Shown: positions 5,803 to 14,290, counted from the stretch's first letter. The stretch: DNA of 27,330 nt from an uncultured Oscillospiraceae bacterium (GCA_900756575.1 CAAEKQ010000178.1:1-27330), one strand, 5' to 3'. Program-made: numbers and translations. The notes: generated by a model from the letters alone, not told the origin.

Positions 5803-7633
5803 CGCACACCCCTCCTGTATACAGCCGATTGGCCCCGCAGCCGGTACATTGTTTCCGGCAGTCCGGGGTAATCTCCGAACGATAGGCCGCCTGCCGTTCC
5901 TTCCAGAAGAACTTTTTCGGAATGCCGATGGAGATGGTCTCCCAGGGGAAGATCTCGTCCTTGCCCCATTCCCGCTGGGCGTACCACTTGGGATCGACGC
6001 CGCAATCTTCAAAGGCCTGGAGCCATTTTTCCATGGAGAAATAGTCTGTCCAGCCGTCCATCTTGCAGCCCAGCTCATGGGCCCGGAGCAGGACGTTGCA
6101 GAGCTTCCGGTCTCCGCGGCACAGCGCTGCCTCCAGCATACTCAGGTCTGAGGGATGATAGTTATACTGGAAGTTCCGCCCCTTGAGATGGGATTTCAGC
6201 AGCGCACAGCGGCGGAGATATTCCTCCGGGGTGATCTGCGCTTCCCACTGGAACGGGGTTCCGTTTTTCGGCACAAAGAACGAGGTGGAGATGGTGATGG
6301 TCACGGGCCGCTTGGGATTCGGAGTATTCTCCCGCCATGCCGTCAGCACCTTATGGGCCAGGTCGGCAATGCCCAACACATCCTCATCGGTCTCCGTGGG
6401 CAGTCCCAGCATAAAATAGAGCTTCACTTTGCTCCATCCCCCGGCAAAAGCGGTGGAACAGGAGCGCAGGATATCCTCCTCGGTAACGTTTTTATTGATG
6501 GCGTCCCGCAGCCGCTGGGTTCCCGCCTCCGGGGCAAAGGTCAGGCCGCTTTTCCGCACCTTCTGCACCTTCTGCATCAGCTCCACGGAGAAGTTGTCCG
6601 CACGGAGCGAGGGCAGGCTCAGATTAATCCCCCGGGGAATGCAGTAATCCAGCATTTTATCCGCAAATTCCCCCAGCTTTTTATAGTCGGAGGTGGAAAG
6701 GCTGGACAGGGTCATTTCGTCATAGCCGGAATTCTCCAAGCTCTTGACCGCAATCTCATAGAGCCGCTCTGGGCTCTTGGGCCGCACGGGACGATAGCAA
6801 AACCCCGCCTGACAGAACCGGCAGCCGCGAATGCAGCCACGAAACAGCTCCAGCACCGTCCGGTCATGGACGATCTGGGTGGAGGGCACAATGGTCTCCG
6901 TAGGGTAATAGGCCGCATCCATATCCTGCACAATCCGCTTGGTAACGGTTTTCGGTGCGCCCTCCAAGGGGATAATCTCCCGGATGGTGCCGTCGTCGTT
7001 GTAGGTGTGCTCATACAGGGACGGGACATAAATGCCCGGAATCTTTGCCGCCTCCAGCAGGAATGCATGACGTCCAAGGCCCCGGCGCTTGGCGCTGCGA
7101 TAGCATTCCAACAGCTCCACATCCACGTCTTCCCCTTCGCCCTCGATGCAGATATCGAGAAAATCCGCCATGGGCTCGGGATTATAAACGCTGGTGCCGC
7201 CCGCGATCACCAAATGCTTGAGGCTGTCCCCTCGATCACAGGATTTCAGCGGAATATTCCCCAACTCCAGCATATTGAGCACATTGGAATAGGCCATCTC
7301 ATAGCCCAGGGAGAACGCAATTACGTCAAACTCCTCCAGGGGATCATGACTTTCCAGCGTCCAAAGGGGAAGATGATGGATGCGCATCTCCTCCTCCATA
7401 TCGCCCCAGGGGGCAAAGGCGCGCTCGCACCACACGCCCTCCATATTGTTCATGATGCCATAGAGAATCCGCATACCCACGTTGGACATACCGATCTCAT
7501 AGGTATCCGGGAAGCAGAATGCCACCCGAATCTCCACCTGGGACTTGTCCTTGATGATCTCGTTATACTCACCGCCGGTATACCGGGCTGGCTTTTGCAC
7601 CCGGGGCAGAATTCGGTTAATCAGATCTGTCAT
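5795..7633 (-). CDS. B12-binding-type radical SAM protein, TIGR03960 family
   Basis: This 612-residue cytoplasmic protein has an N-terminal region resembling a cobalamin-binding Rossmann domain (about 30-170, with EIRVAFCFPDTYEIGMSNVG and FDVIAFSLGYEM). A radical-SAM TIM barrel follows, whose [4Fe-4S] ligands are Cys267, Cys271 and Cys274 in FRGCIRGCRFCQAGF. The tail holds CRKQCTGCG, a possible second metal site. Members are widespread in Clostridia, and their substrate is not known to me. A MiaB- or MTTase-like role cannot be claimed from sequence. The start at 7633 lies 12 bases after the stop of a small zinc-ribbon gene, and the gene overlaps its partner at 5143-5802. Confidence 0.9.
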   Translation of the reverse strand: MTDLINRILPRVQKPARYTGGEYNEIIKDKSQVEIRVAFCFPDTYEIGMSNVGMRILYGIMNNMEGVWCERAFAPWGDMEEEMRIHHLPLWTLESHDPLEEFDVIAFSLGYEMAYSNVLNMLELGNIPLKSCDRGDSLKHLVIAGGTSVYNPEPMADFLDICIEGEGEDVDVELLECYRSAKRRGLGRHAFLLEAAKIPGIYVPSLYEHTYNDDGTIREIIPLEGAPKTVTKRIVQDMDAAYYPTETIVPSTQIVHDRTVLELFRGCIRGCRFCQAGFCYRPVRPKSPERLYEIAVKSLENSGYDEMTLSSLSTSDYKKLGEFADKMLDYCIPRGINLSLPSLRADNFSVELMQKVQKVRKSGLTFAPEAGTQRLRDAINKNVTEEDILRSCSTAFAGGWSKVKLYFMLGLPTETDEDVLGIADLAHKVLTAWRENTPNPKRPVTITISTSFFVPKNGTPFQWEAQITPEEYLRRCALLKSHLKGRNFQYNYHPSDLSMLEAALCRGDRKLCNVLLRAHELGCKMDGWTDYFSMEKWLQAFEDCGVDPKWYAQREWGKDEIFPWETISIGIPKKFFWKERQAAYRSEITPDCRKQCTGCGANRLYTGGVCDE

Positions 7634-7645
7634 GTGTGCTCCCTC

Positions 7646-7906
7646 TTATTTATAGCGGAACTCCGCAACCACCTGGCCGCCGGAATTCCAGACGCGGCCG
7701 TCGCCGGATGCCAGCAGCTCGCCGTAAAAATCCTCGGCCACCTCAATGGCAGCATTGTCCGCCGGAGTTTTTCCGGTCATGGTCTCGTGGTCAAATACAA
7801 AAATCCGCATCCGCTCCATCATCTTTTTCACGGGATAGCCGCACTTGGGGCAGGCCTCCGCCTGATCGGACACCTTGTTTTGGCATTCAGGGCAAGTCAG
7901 CAGCAT
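7646..7906 (-). CDS. Small zinc-ribbon protein, 86 aa
   Basis: This 86-residue protein begins MLLTCPECQNKVSDQAEACP and contains two CxxC knuckles (CPEC, CPKCG), the treble-clef/zinc-ribbon pattern seen in many small Clostridial proteins. The rest has no recognised domain. I start it at ATG 7906, which has GGAGGT 6 bases upstream; the upstream extension to 7948 covers the promoter. It is first in a transcript with the TIGR03960 and TIGR03936 genes and is driven by a consensus promoter. The role is unknown; a regulatory or RNA-related role would be guesswork. Confidence 0.75.
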   Translation of the reverse strand: MLLTCPECQNKVSDQAEACPKCGYPVKKMMERMRIFVFDHETMTGKTPADNAAIEVAEDFYGELLASGDGRVWNSGGQVVAEFRYK

Positions 7907-7950
7907 AATATTACCTCCATCATCGCGCAATCGGCGCATTTTTCTCAAAT

Positions 7951-7979
7951 ATTATAATGCCCCAAGCCCCTAAGGTCAA
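7951..7979 (-). promoter_or_regulatory. Promoter of the zinc-ribbon/radical-SAM operon
   Basis: On the minus strand TTGACC (7974-7979) and TATAAT (7951-7956) are separated by 17 bases, followed about 45 bases later by the GGAGGT site and ATG 7906. Confidence 0.85.
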
Positions 7980-7988
7980 GTAACGGAA

Positions 7989-8021
7989 ATACCCCGCCGC
8001 AGTCGTGCCGCAGCGAAGTAT
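7989..8021 (-). terminator. Possible terminator after the tannase-like gene
   Basis: An 11-bp stem with several G-T pairs (7989-7999 with 8011-8021) lies 10 bases after the stop on the minus strand. The following T-tract is short (TTTCC), so termination strength is doubtful. Confidence 0.45.
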
Positions 8022-8031
8022 CTCATTTTCT

Positions 8032-9981
8032 TTATTTCAGGCACTCGGCCACCCAGGCGATGAAATTCGTTTCGCCGGAGCCGGTGCGCTCTGCCATGGT
8101 ATGGCCCTGACCCCATACGGTCTGGAACTCCACATCATCCACGCTGCTGTTCTGCTGAAGGGCCAACGCCAGGTTCATTTCAACGGTCAGCGCCGTATCC
8201 CCCTGGGTAATGCCCGTGTGGATCCGCCAATGGGACGCCACATGGGAGGAGCCACAGCCCTCATAGTAGTCAGACAGGAAGTACATGGGGTTGTACATAT
8301 TCTGCCGGGTCAGGGAATCACTGCCCCAATCGTCCACAGAGGTCTTATACTCCTGATAATCTGTCACATGCTGGGGATCAAAGTCGGAATACTGGCTGTA
8401 CTTCTCCTGATTTTCCTCCAGGATCGCTGCCATCGCCGCATCGAAATGCAGGGCATCGTTCTGGCTATCGCCGAACACATAGTTCACCGCCCGTCCGCGG
8501 TCAAGATCATCGAAGGCACCAACGTTCTTGCTGGCGTTCTTCTGCTGACGTGCAAAGGCTGCAATGCTGGTGACGTGGGCCTTGCCGGTTGCGGCGTCGT
8601 ACTCCACCCAGGTTTCGTCCTCATTCAGGGAGTTGATATAGTCCTCGGGGGTCTCATAGGTCACACTCTCGGTATCGCTGTCGTCGGTCAGCCAGGGCAT
8701 GGGGCCGCCATCGTCAGGAGGGCCGCCTGCTCCACCGTCTGGCAGAGGGCCAAAGCCGCCGTCGGCCATCATGGAATTGCAGGGGGTATAGGGGAACTCC
8801 GTATCCTCCAGGAAGTTGTTCAAGGACAATTCGATCTGCCCCAGCACGTAGTCATAATAGCTGCCGGAGGCATAAATCCCAGCCTCCGACTGCTCCAGCG
8901 TCAGCGCATTGCCGTCTTCGTCCTTGAGACCCAGCTGATTGAGATACTCCCCATAGCTGGCCGCCAAATCCTGAGACAATGCCTTTGTCCAAGTGCCCTC
9001 GGCCCGAGTGCCGGAGTCCATATACTGGCCCATGTTCCACTCATAGGCCTCGTCGGCATAGTCAAGAGACGTAATGGGGCACCAGCACATAGCACCGCAG
9101 ATGGCATCGCTGATGTAATTACCGTCTTCATCGTACATCGCCGCGCCAATGGAGGCCAGATAGTCGAAATACAACGCACTGTCCCCGCTGGCACCCAGAA
9201 CCGCACTCTGAGCACCGCCGCCGCTGTGACCAAAGGCAAAAATACGCTCAGGATCGCCGGGGATCGTGTCGTTGTTCAGCCGGAGATAACGTACCGCTGC
9301 CTTGAGGTCGGTAACACCCCAGGGCGCGCCACCGGCGTAGGCCAGGGTTCCGTCATCGTTATAACCGTTGCTTCTGCCCCGGCAGCCGGAATAGACGTAG
9401 ACATAGCCTGCATCCAGATAGGCCGAGACCGAGCTGTAGCTATAGCTGGTTGCCGCCGCCTGGGCGGAATAACCGGCAGTGTTCACCGGCATCATCATGG
9501 GCGCAGTCTCGGCGGTAAAGCCATTGACGGTTCCGTCCGGGTTGACCGTGCAGGTATAAGTGCCGTCGCCGTTGTCCGTGCCGGCGAGATAGGCTCCGGG
9601 CACCACCACTGCCAGGGTTTCATAGTCCAAGGCAGCAGGCTGGGCGCAATACTGCACACCGATTTGATAATACACGTCGTTGTCACTGTCATAGACCCAC
9701 TTTGTCTCGTCAAAGGCAAGTCCGGCGAAGTCTACATCGTAATCCTTGACCAGTGCATTGTAGTCGATTTCCGGCTCGGTCTCCGCAGTTACGTCGCTGG
9801 CAATAGATTCTGCCGCTTCCGTGGATTCCACTACAGACGGAGCAACCGTTTCCGGTGCAGCTGCCGCCGTTTCAGTGGGCGCTGCGGTGGGCGTACTCTC
9901 CGACGTTGTATCCCCGCAGCCCGCAAGCCCGGCAACCATAGCCGCACTCAGCAGCAGCGACGCCATTCTTTTCAGTTTCAT
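8032..9981 (-). CDS. Tannase-like (subtype B) serine hydrolase lipoprotein
   Basis: This 649-residue exported lipoprotein has a hydrophobic signal ending LAGC (lipidated Cys22), then a Ser/Thr/Ala/Glu-rich linker to about residue 75, then an alpha/beta-hydrolase domain. GHSGGGAQS places the nucleophile at Ser253. The C-terminal block WRIHTGITQGDTAL and WGQGHTMAERTG (His627) matches what I recall of bacterial tannases, which hydrolyse galloyl esters of plant tannins. An acidic, glycine/proline-rich insert near residues 420-450 lies between the two halves. ATG 9981 is chosen for its AGGAGG site 8 bases upstream and because it directly precedes the signal peptide. It has its own promoter and is divergent from the beta-helix gene. 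Feruloyl esterase or another carboxylesterase is the main alternative. Confidence 0.75.
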   Translation of the reverse strand: MKLKRMASLLLSAAMVAGLAGCGDTTSESTPTAAPTETAAAAPETVAPSVVESTEAAESIASDVTAETEPEIDYNALVKDYDVDFAGLAFDETKWVYDSDNDVYYQIGVQYCAQPAALDYETLAVVVPGAYLAGTDNGDGTYTCTVNPDGTVNGFTAETAPMMMPVNTAGYSAQAAATSYSYSSVSAYLDAGYVYVYSGCRGRSNGYNDDGTLAYAGGAPWGVTDLKAAVRYLRLNNDTIPGDPERIFAFGHSGGGAQSAVLGASGDSALYFDYLASIGAAMYDEDGNYISDAICGAMCWCPITSLDYADEAYEWNMGQYMDSGTRAEGTWTKALSQDLAASYGEYLNQLGLKDEDGNALTLEQSEAGIYASGSYYDYVLGQIELSLNNFLEDTEFPYTPCNSMMADGGFGPLPDGGAGGPPDDGGPMPWLTDDSDTESVTYETPEDYINSLNEDETWVEYDAATGKAHVTSIAAFARQQKNASKNVGAFDDLDRGRAVNYVFGDSQNDALHFDAAMAAILEENQEKYSQYSDFDPQHVTDYQEYKTSVDDWGSDSLTRQNMYNPMYFLSDYYEGCGSSHVASHWRIHTGITQGDTALTVEMNLALALQQNSSVDDVEFQTVWGQGHTMAERTGSGETNFIAWVAECLK

Positions 9982-10014
9982 AGGAATGCCTCCTTCGTTC
10001 CATTCGATAGCTGC

Positions 10015-10044
10015 ATTATACCGGATGATGCTATGCCGCAGCAA
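10015..10044 (-). promoter_or_regulatory. Promoter of the tannase-like gene
   Basis: TTGCTG (10039-10044) and TATAAT (10015-10020) on the minus strand, spaced 18 bases, lie about 34 bases before the start codon at 9981. Confidence 0.6.
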
Positions 10045-10127
10045 TTCTGTTTTCCCATGCATCGTTTACAAATCGGAATGGATGTTATCATTTTTCGACT
10101 TGGCCTATCAATTTTGTATCCGAAGGA

Positions 10128-10156
10128 TTGACGGAGGGAAAATGTTCTGCTACCAT
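10128..10156 (+). promoter_or_regulatory. Promoter of the beta-helix protein gene
   Basis: TTGACG (10128-10133) and TACCAT (10151-10156) are spaced 17 bases, giving a short leader of about 25 bases before ATG 10187. The -10 hexamer is weak. Confidence 0.5.
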
Positions 10157-10186
10157 ACTATTGTATGAAAGAAAGGAGCACGTACC

Positions 10187-11533
10187 ATGGCTAATCTCAA
10201 CGAAAAGACGAAATTTATCTGCGGAAGAAATCCGCTGGCAAAGAATAACCGCCCCTCCTTCGCCCATCCCGAGCAGCAGGAGGCCGCACTGTGGCTCACC
10301 GACGGCACCGTAAATACCCAGCGCTCCGGCAAGGCTTCCTATTCCGGCGGCGTGACCGAGCAGGGCAATCTCCTGTCCTTCCAGCTGGAAAGCGATACCC
10401 CTGAGCTCAACGCCGTAGTCGTAGAAGGCGGCACCACTGTGATGCTGGAGCCCGACATTGCCCTCAGCGGCTGCGGATGCAGCGACTTCACCTGCAAGGG
10501 TGCTGCGGTACTGGCGGAATCCGGCGCAAAGGTTGACATTCGGGATGGTAAACTCATCACCCACGGCTCCACCCGTGCCGCCACCATCGCCACCACCGGC
10601 GCAACCCTGAAGGTCTTTGATTCCGAACTGGCAAGCTATGGCGGCCCTCTGCCGGAGGGCTATGTTCCCGTGATCGGACCCGGTATGATGGAGCCTCCTG
10701 CGCCCCTGGGGTTGGGAGGTAACTGCCGCACCCATCTTTCCATGGACAATTCCGAAAGCTATTTCTATCGCTGCAAGATTTACGGCGAGGCCTGGGCTTC
10801 CCTGTCCACCGATTCCTCCGGCGGCTACTCTTATCTGGAAGCCAACGATTCCTCCATTGATATGGGCGGCAACGGCTACTGTATCTACGCCGACAACGGC
10901 TGCCATGTGGTGCTCAACCGCTGCACCATGTCCTCCGGCAATATATTTGGCATTCAGGACGGCAACTCCTCCATTCAGACGCAGGATGTTACCGGCAGCT
11001 GCAAGGGCTACGGATTTCTGATCCACGGCGGTATGCATGATCTGGAGGACATCGGCACCATCCGTATGACGAATACCGATCTTACCTCCATGGGCCCCAT
11101 GTTCCGCTGCAAATCCACCAATGTGGATATCTACCTCAAGAACTGCCGCATGATCTCCGAGGACGGCGTAATCCTGGAGACCATGCTCACCGACGATACC
11201 TTCTATTATCAGACCCGCAGCCATACCGAGGACGATTACGGCGTGCAGCTGTGCATGGAATCCATGGAGGTGCTGGGTGATTTTCACTGCCAGGACCCCG
11301 AGCGAAAGACCTGCCTGAACCTGGTGGACACCACCATCACCGGCACCGTCACCGGCTTCCCTCAGCTCCGGCTCACCGAGGGCAGCAGCTTCACCGCCAT
11401 CCATGATTCCGAAATCACGCTCATTGGCAGCGACGAGGGTCTCGATGCCGCAGCGGGTGTGACCATCACCGTTCGCGGCGCGGGAGAGAACAAGTCTCTT
11501 GCCTCCGGCGGCTCCCTGGTATTTCTCGCATAA
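10187..11533 (+). CDS. Cysteine-rich protein with predicted parallel beta-helix
   Basis: I do not recognise the family of this 448-residue protein. It has no signal peptide or membrane segment. Most of the chain is a run of short strands separated by N/D/G-rich turns (for example SYLEANDSSIDMGG, HVVLNRCTMSSGN, IYLKNCRMISEDG), the pattern of a right-handed parallel beta-helix. About 15 cysteines are spread through the repeats, many in the context xxCxM or xxCxI, which is unusual for a protein lacking an export signal. AAGGAG lies 8 bases before the start. It is divergent from the tannase-like lipoprotein, which hints at a shared function but does not prove one. It ends at a strong terminator shared with metI. 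A carbohydrate-active role is possible, but I see no catalytic motif. Confidence 0.7.
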   Translation: MANLNEKTKFICGRNPLAKNNRPSFAHPEQQEAALWLTDGTVNTQRSGKASYSGGVTEQGNLLSFQLESDTPELNAVVVEGGTTVMLEPDIALSGCGCSDFTCKGAAVLAESGAKVDIRDGKLITHGSTRAATIATTGATLKVFDSELASYGGPLPEGYVPVIGPGMMEPPAPLGLGGNCRTHLSMDNSESYFYRCKIYGEAWASLSTDSSGGYSYLEANDSSIDMGGNGYCIYADNGCHVVLNRCTMSSGNIFGIQDGNSSIQTQDVTGSCKGYGFLIHGGMHDLEDIGTIRMTNTDLTSMGPMFRCKSTNVDIYLKNCRMISEDGVILETMLTDDTFYYQTRSHTEDDYGVQLCMESMEVLGDFHCQDPERKTCLNLVDTTITGTVTGFPQLRLTEGSSFTAIHDSEITLIGSDEGLDAAAGVTITVRGAGENKSLASGGSLVFLA

Positions 11534-11551
11534 ATCATCTTTATAACGCAA

Positions 11552-11579
11552 AAAGGACGAGGCAAAAACCTCGTCCTTT
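11552..11579. terminator. Bidirectional terminator between beta-helix gene and metI
   Basis: An 11-bp perfect stem (11552-11562 with 11569-11579) has loop CAAAAA. On the plus strand it is followed by TGTCTTTT, on the minus strand by a TTTTT run. It serves the converging plus-strand gene and the metQNI operon. Confidence 0.9.
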
Positions 11580-11592
11580 GTCTTTTCATATG

Positions 11593-12297
11593 TTACCGCT
11601 TCAGTCTGCGATCCAACTTCACGGTCAGCCGGGTGCCAACGGTCTGGAAAATCTGCACCAGAATGATCAGCAGAATGACCGCCACCAGCATCACCAGATA
11701 CTTATACCGGTAATAGCCGTAGTTAATCGCAATCTTACCCAGTCCGCCGCCGCCGATGATACCGCTCATGGCAGAGTAGCCAAGAATGGTCGTAATGGCA
11801 GTGGTGAGATTGGAAATCAGCGAAGGGACGCTCTCCGGGATCATGACCTTCACAATGATCTGGAAGGGAGACGCGCCCATAGACTGTGCCGCCTCAATGA
11901 TATTAGGGCTGACCTCACGCAGGCTGGTCTCCGCAAGCCGGGCCACAAAGGGGAACGCCGCTACCACCAGGGGTACGATGGTCGCCACCGTACCAACGGT
12001 AGTGCCTACAATCAGCCGGGACAGCGGGAACACCATAATCATCAAAATCAGGAACGGAATCGACCGCAGCAGGTTGATGATGACATTGATAATTTGCATC
12101 AGCCAGCGGGGCAGCGGCAGAACGCCGTTTTTATCGCCCACCACCAACAGAACGCCCAGGGGCAGACCGATCACCACAGCCAGTGCCGTGGATACCACCG
12201 TAACATAAAAGGTTTCCCAAATGGCAAAGGGGATTTCGGCCTGAATGACCTCCCATGCCAGCTGCACGGAATCCGCAGAAAACAGATTGTCAAACAT
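11593..12297 (-). CDS. metI: Methionine ABC transporter permease
   Basis: This 234-residue inner-membrane permease of the MetNIQ system has five predicted membrane helices. Its EAA coupling loop, EAAQSMGASPFQIIVKVMIP (from about residue 135), docks onto MetN. Conserved MetI blocks include ETFYVTVVSTALAVVIGLPL near the start, INLLRSIPFLILM, and GGGGLGKIAINYGYYRY near the end. Length is normal for the family (about 217-235). It begins 3 bases after the metN stop, so the two are co-translated. The operon ends at the bidirectional terminator 14 bases downstream. It takes up L- and often D-methionine. Confidence 0.95.
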   Translation of the reverse strand: MFDNLFSADSVQLAWEVIQAEIPFAIWETFYVTVVSTALAVVIGLPLGVLLVVGDKNGVLPLPRWLMQIINVIINLLRSIPFLILMIMVFPLSRLIVGTTVGTVATIVPLVVAAFPFVARLAETSLREVSPNIIEAAQSMGASPFQIIVKVMIPESVPSLISNLTTAITTILGYSAMSGIIGGGGLGKIAINYGYYRYKYLVMLVAVILLIILVQIFQTVGTRLTVKLDRRLKR

Positions 12298-12300
12298 CGC

Positions 12301-13299
12301 TTAAACCTCCTCTACGATCACATCGGGAACTCCGGTGAGATATTCGATGGTTTCCTTCACCACATCCGGCCCGCCGGGAACGCCTAGCAGCATACTGCCA
12401 TAGGCCCGATCCTCAATGGCCCGGGTACTGGCAGAGAGGATGTTCACCAGAATGTGCTTTTCGCTGGCCATGGTGGCGATCAGCGGCGTACCGGCAGCCT
12501 TGGCGCCGTTGAAAATCACGCGGATTCTGGCCTCGGTGCCGGGATTGGACACCATCTCGTCCTCCCCCTGGGGGAATACCAGCCGCCGTGCCGCCTGGGA
12601 CTTGGGGCTGGAGAACACAATGCCAACTGCACCCTCCTCTGCCACCTGGCCGCCGTCAAGAATGGCAACATGGTTGCAGATCTCCTCCACCACGCTCATC
12701 TGGTGGGTGATGATAATGCAGGTGATGCCCAGCTTTTTATTGATATCCCGAATCAGCTGGAGAATGGAATGGGTGGTGCTGGGGTCCAGTGCGGAAGTGG
12801 CCTCGTCGCACAGCAGAACCTTGGGGTTGGTTGCCAGCGCACGGGCAATGGCAATTCGCTGCTGCTGACCGCCGGACAGCTGCGCCGGATAGTTCTTGGC
12901 CTTATCGGGCAGTCCAACCAGCTTCAGCAGCTCCATAGCCTTCTTCCTGGCGTCTGCCTTTTTCATGCCCGCCAGCTCCAGTGGGAAGCAGATATTCCGG
13001 AGACAGTTCCGCTGCATCAGCAGATTAAATCCCTGAAAAATCATGGTGATGTCCCGCCGCGCTTCCCGCAGCTCATGGGCACTGAGCGAGCCCATTTCCT
13101 TTCCGTTAATGACTACGGAACCCTCAGTGGGCCGCTCCAGCATATTAATACAGCGCACCAGCGTACTTTTACCGGCACCGCTCATACCGATGATGCCGTA
13201 AATATCGCCGTCCTCAATGGTCAGATTGATGTCCTTCAGCGCCTCCACAGTGCCCCCTGCCGTTTCAAAGGACTTGGAAAGATGTTTGATCTCGATCAT
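12301..13299 (-). CDS. metN: Methionine ABC transporter ATP-binding protein with NIL domain
   Basis: This 332-residue ATPase powers MetNIQ. Walker A is GMSGAGKST (38-46), followed by the ABC signature LSGGQQQRIAIARAL, Walker B VLLCDEATSALDP and the switch histidine in IIITHQMSVV. The last 80 or so residues are the NIL (ACT-like) domain, where methionine binds and shuts the transporter down (transinhibition). Thus uptake is limited at protein level as well as by the leader attenuator described below. GGAGG lies 6 bases before ATG 13299. It is separated from metQ by a terminator hairpin and adjoins metI. Confidence 0.96.
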   Translation of the reverse strand: MIEIKHLSKSFETAGGTVEALKDINLTIEDGDIYGIIGMSGAGKSTLVRCINMLERPTEGSVVINGKEMGSLSAHELREARRDITMIFQGFNLLMQRNCLRNICFPLELAGMKKADARKKAMELLKLVGLPDKAKNYPAQLSGGQQQRIAIARALATNPKVLLCDEATSALDPSTTHSILQLIRDINKKLGITCIIITHQMSVVEEICNHVAILDGGQVAEEGAVGIVFSSPKSQAARRLVFPQGEDEMVSNPGTEARIRVIFNGAKAAGTPLIATMASEKHILVNILSASTRAIEDRAYGSMLLGVPGGPDVVKETIEYLTGVPDVIVEEV

Positions 13300-13321
13300 T
13301 TCTTGACCTCCTTGTCAGCAC

Positions 13322-13353
13322 AAAAACGCCGGCGGATAAAGGCCGGCGTTTTT
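13322..13353 (-). terminator. Terminator hairpin between metQ and metN
   Basis: A perfect palindrome, arms 13322-13333 and 13342-13353 (AAAAACGCCGGC with its complement), has an 8-base loop and ends in TTTTT on the minus strand. It lies 7 bases past the metQ stop. It probably lets more metQ than metNI message be made, which fits the excess of binding protein usual for ABC importers. Confidence 0.88.
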
Positions 13354-13360
13354 GATTCGT

Positions 13361-14290
13361 TTACTGTTCCAGAGCGTCCAGAGTCGTCTGCTTGCCGCCG
13401 TACAGACCCATGGGCTCAACGTGAATGGCAGCCACGGAAACCAGGTGGGTACCGTTCTCAGAGTTGAAGTCATCCAGATAGGGCTGATGCTGGAAGTAGT
13501 TTGCATCGCACTCGCCCTGCTCTACAACGTTGTTGGGGATGACGTAATCCTGATACTCCTGAATATCCAGGGTAATGTCCTTCTCAGCCAGGATCTCCTG
13601 CGCAATCTTCAGGATCTCGGCATGGGGAGCGGGAGAAGCAGCCACGGAAATGGTCTGGCCCTTCAGCGCGTCGTAGTCCACGGTGCTGTCAAAGCCGTCG
13701 CCGGGGTTGTCCACAGTGCTCACAACGCTGCCCTTGTAGGTCTCGGTGATGTAATCGGCAACCTTCTGGCTCTCCAATGCAGCCACCAGAGCCTTGGTCT
13801 TATCGGTCTCCTCATTGCCTTCCTTCACCGCAATAATGTTGGCATAAGCGGAGGAGGAGCCTTCCATTTTCAGTGCCTGGGTCATGGGATCCATGTTTGC
13901 AGCGATGGCATAGTTGGAGTTGATGACGGCGTAGTCCACATCCTGGAGCACGTTGGGCAGCTGAGCAGCCTCAGCCTCAACAAACTCAATGCCCAGGGGG
14001 TTCTCGGCAACGTCAGCCTTGGTTGCGGTGATGCCGGCGCCATCCTTGAGCTTGATGTAGCCCAGATCCTGGAGCAGCAGCAGCGCACGTGCTTCGTTGG
14101 TGGTGTCGTTGGGGATAGCAATCTGCAGAGTGCCGGTGGTCTTTGCCTCGGTAGCAGCCTCCTGGGTGGAAGCGGCAGTGGAGGTGGAAGCAGCAGCTGC
14201 GGCGCTGCCGTTGTCCTTGCTGCCGCAAGCAGTCAGGCCCAGTACGCAGGACACTGCCAGCAGCAGAGAAACGATCTTCTGTTTTTTCAT
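13361..14290 (-). CDS. metQ: Methionine-binding lipoprotein, circularly permuted MetQ/NlpA
   Basis: This 309-residue substrate-binding lipoprotein belongs to the methionine importer. The signal peptide ends LTAC (Cys22), followed by an Ala/Ser/Thr linker to about residue 52. The order of the folded part is reversed relative to normal MetQ. Residues 54-190 are the usual C-terminal half: IAIPNDTTNEARALLLLQ, IKLKDGAG, ENP, EAAQLP, AVINSNYA, AYANIIAVKEG, YKGSVV. A 15-20-residue linker follows. Residues 206-309 are the usual N-terminal half: LKGQTISVAASPAPHAEIL, DYVIPN, DANYFQHQPYLDDF, HVEPMGLY. The chain ends at TTLDALEQ, exactly where normal MetQ runs (SLDEL...IAIPND) into the other half. All family blocks are present once, so binding is likely kept. 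AAGGAG lies 9 bases before ATG 14290. It is the first structural gene of the operon. Confidence 0.93.
   Translation of the reverse strand: MKKQKIVSLLLAVSCVLGLTACGSKDNGSAAAAASTSTAASTQEAATEAKTTGTLQIAIPNDTTNEARALLLLQDLGYIKLKDGAGITATKADVAENPLGIEFVEAEAAQLPNVLQDVDYAVINSNYAIAANMDPMTQALKMEGSSSAYANIIAVKEGNEETDKTKALVAALESQKVADYITETYKGSVVSTVDNPGDGFDSTVDYDALKGQTISVAASPAPHAEILKIAQEILAEKDITLDIQEYQDYVIPNNVVEQGECDANYFQHQPYLDDFNSENGTHLVSVAAIHVEPMGLYGGKQTTLDALEQ

Noticed and set aside
6155..7957. 600-codon plus-strand open frame opposite the radical-SAM gene
   Set aside because: The minus strand encodes the CxxxCxxC radical-SAM protein; the plus frame lacks a start signal and known domains.
8005..10131. 708-codon plus-strand open frame opposite the tannase-like gene
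   Set aside because: It is the mirror of a GC-rich gene, with His/Gly/Ile-rich composition, no family motif and no ribosome site. The minus strand has signal peptide, lipobox and hydrolase motifs.
10088..11551. 487-codon minus-strand open frame opposite the beta-helix gene
   Set aside because: The plus-strand frame has a promoter, an AAGGAG site and a terminator; the minus frame has a low-complexity His/Gly/Ala composition typical of a shadow and runs through the bidirectional terminator.
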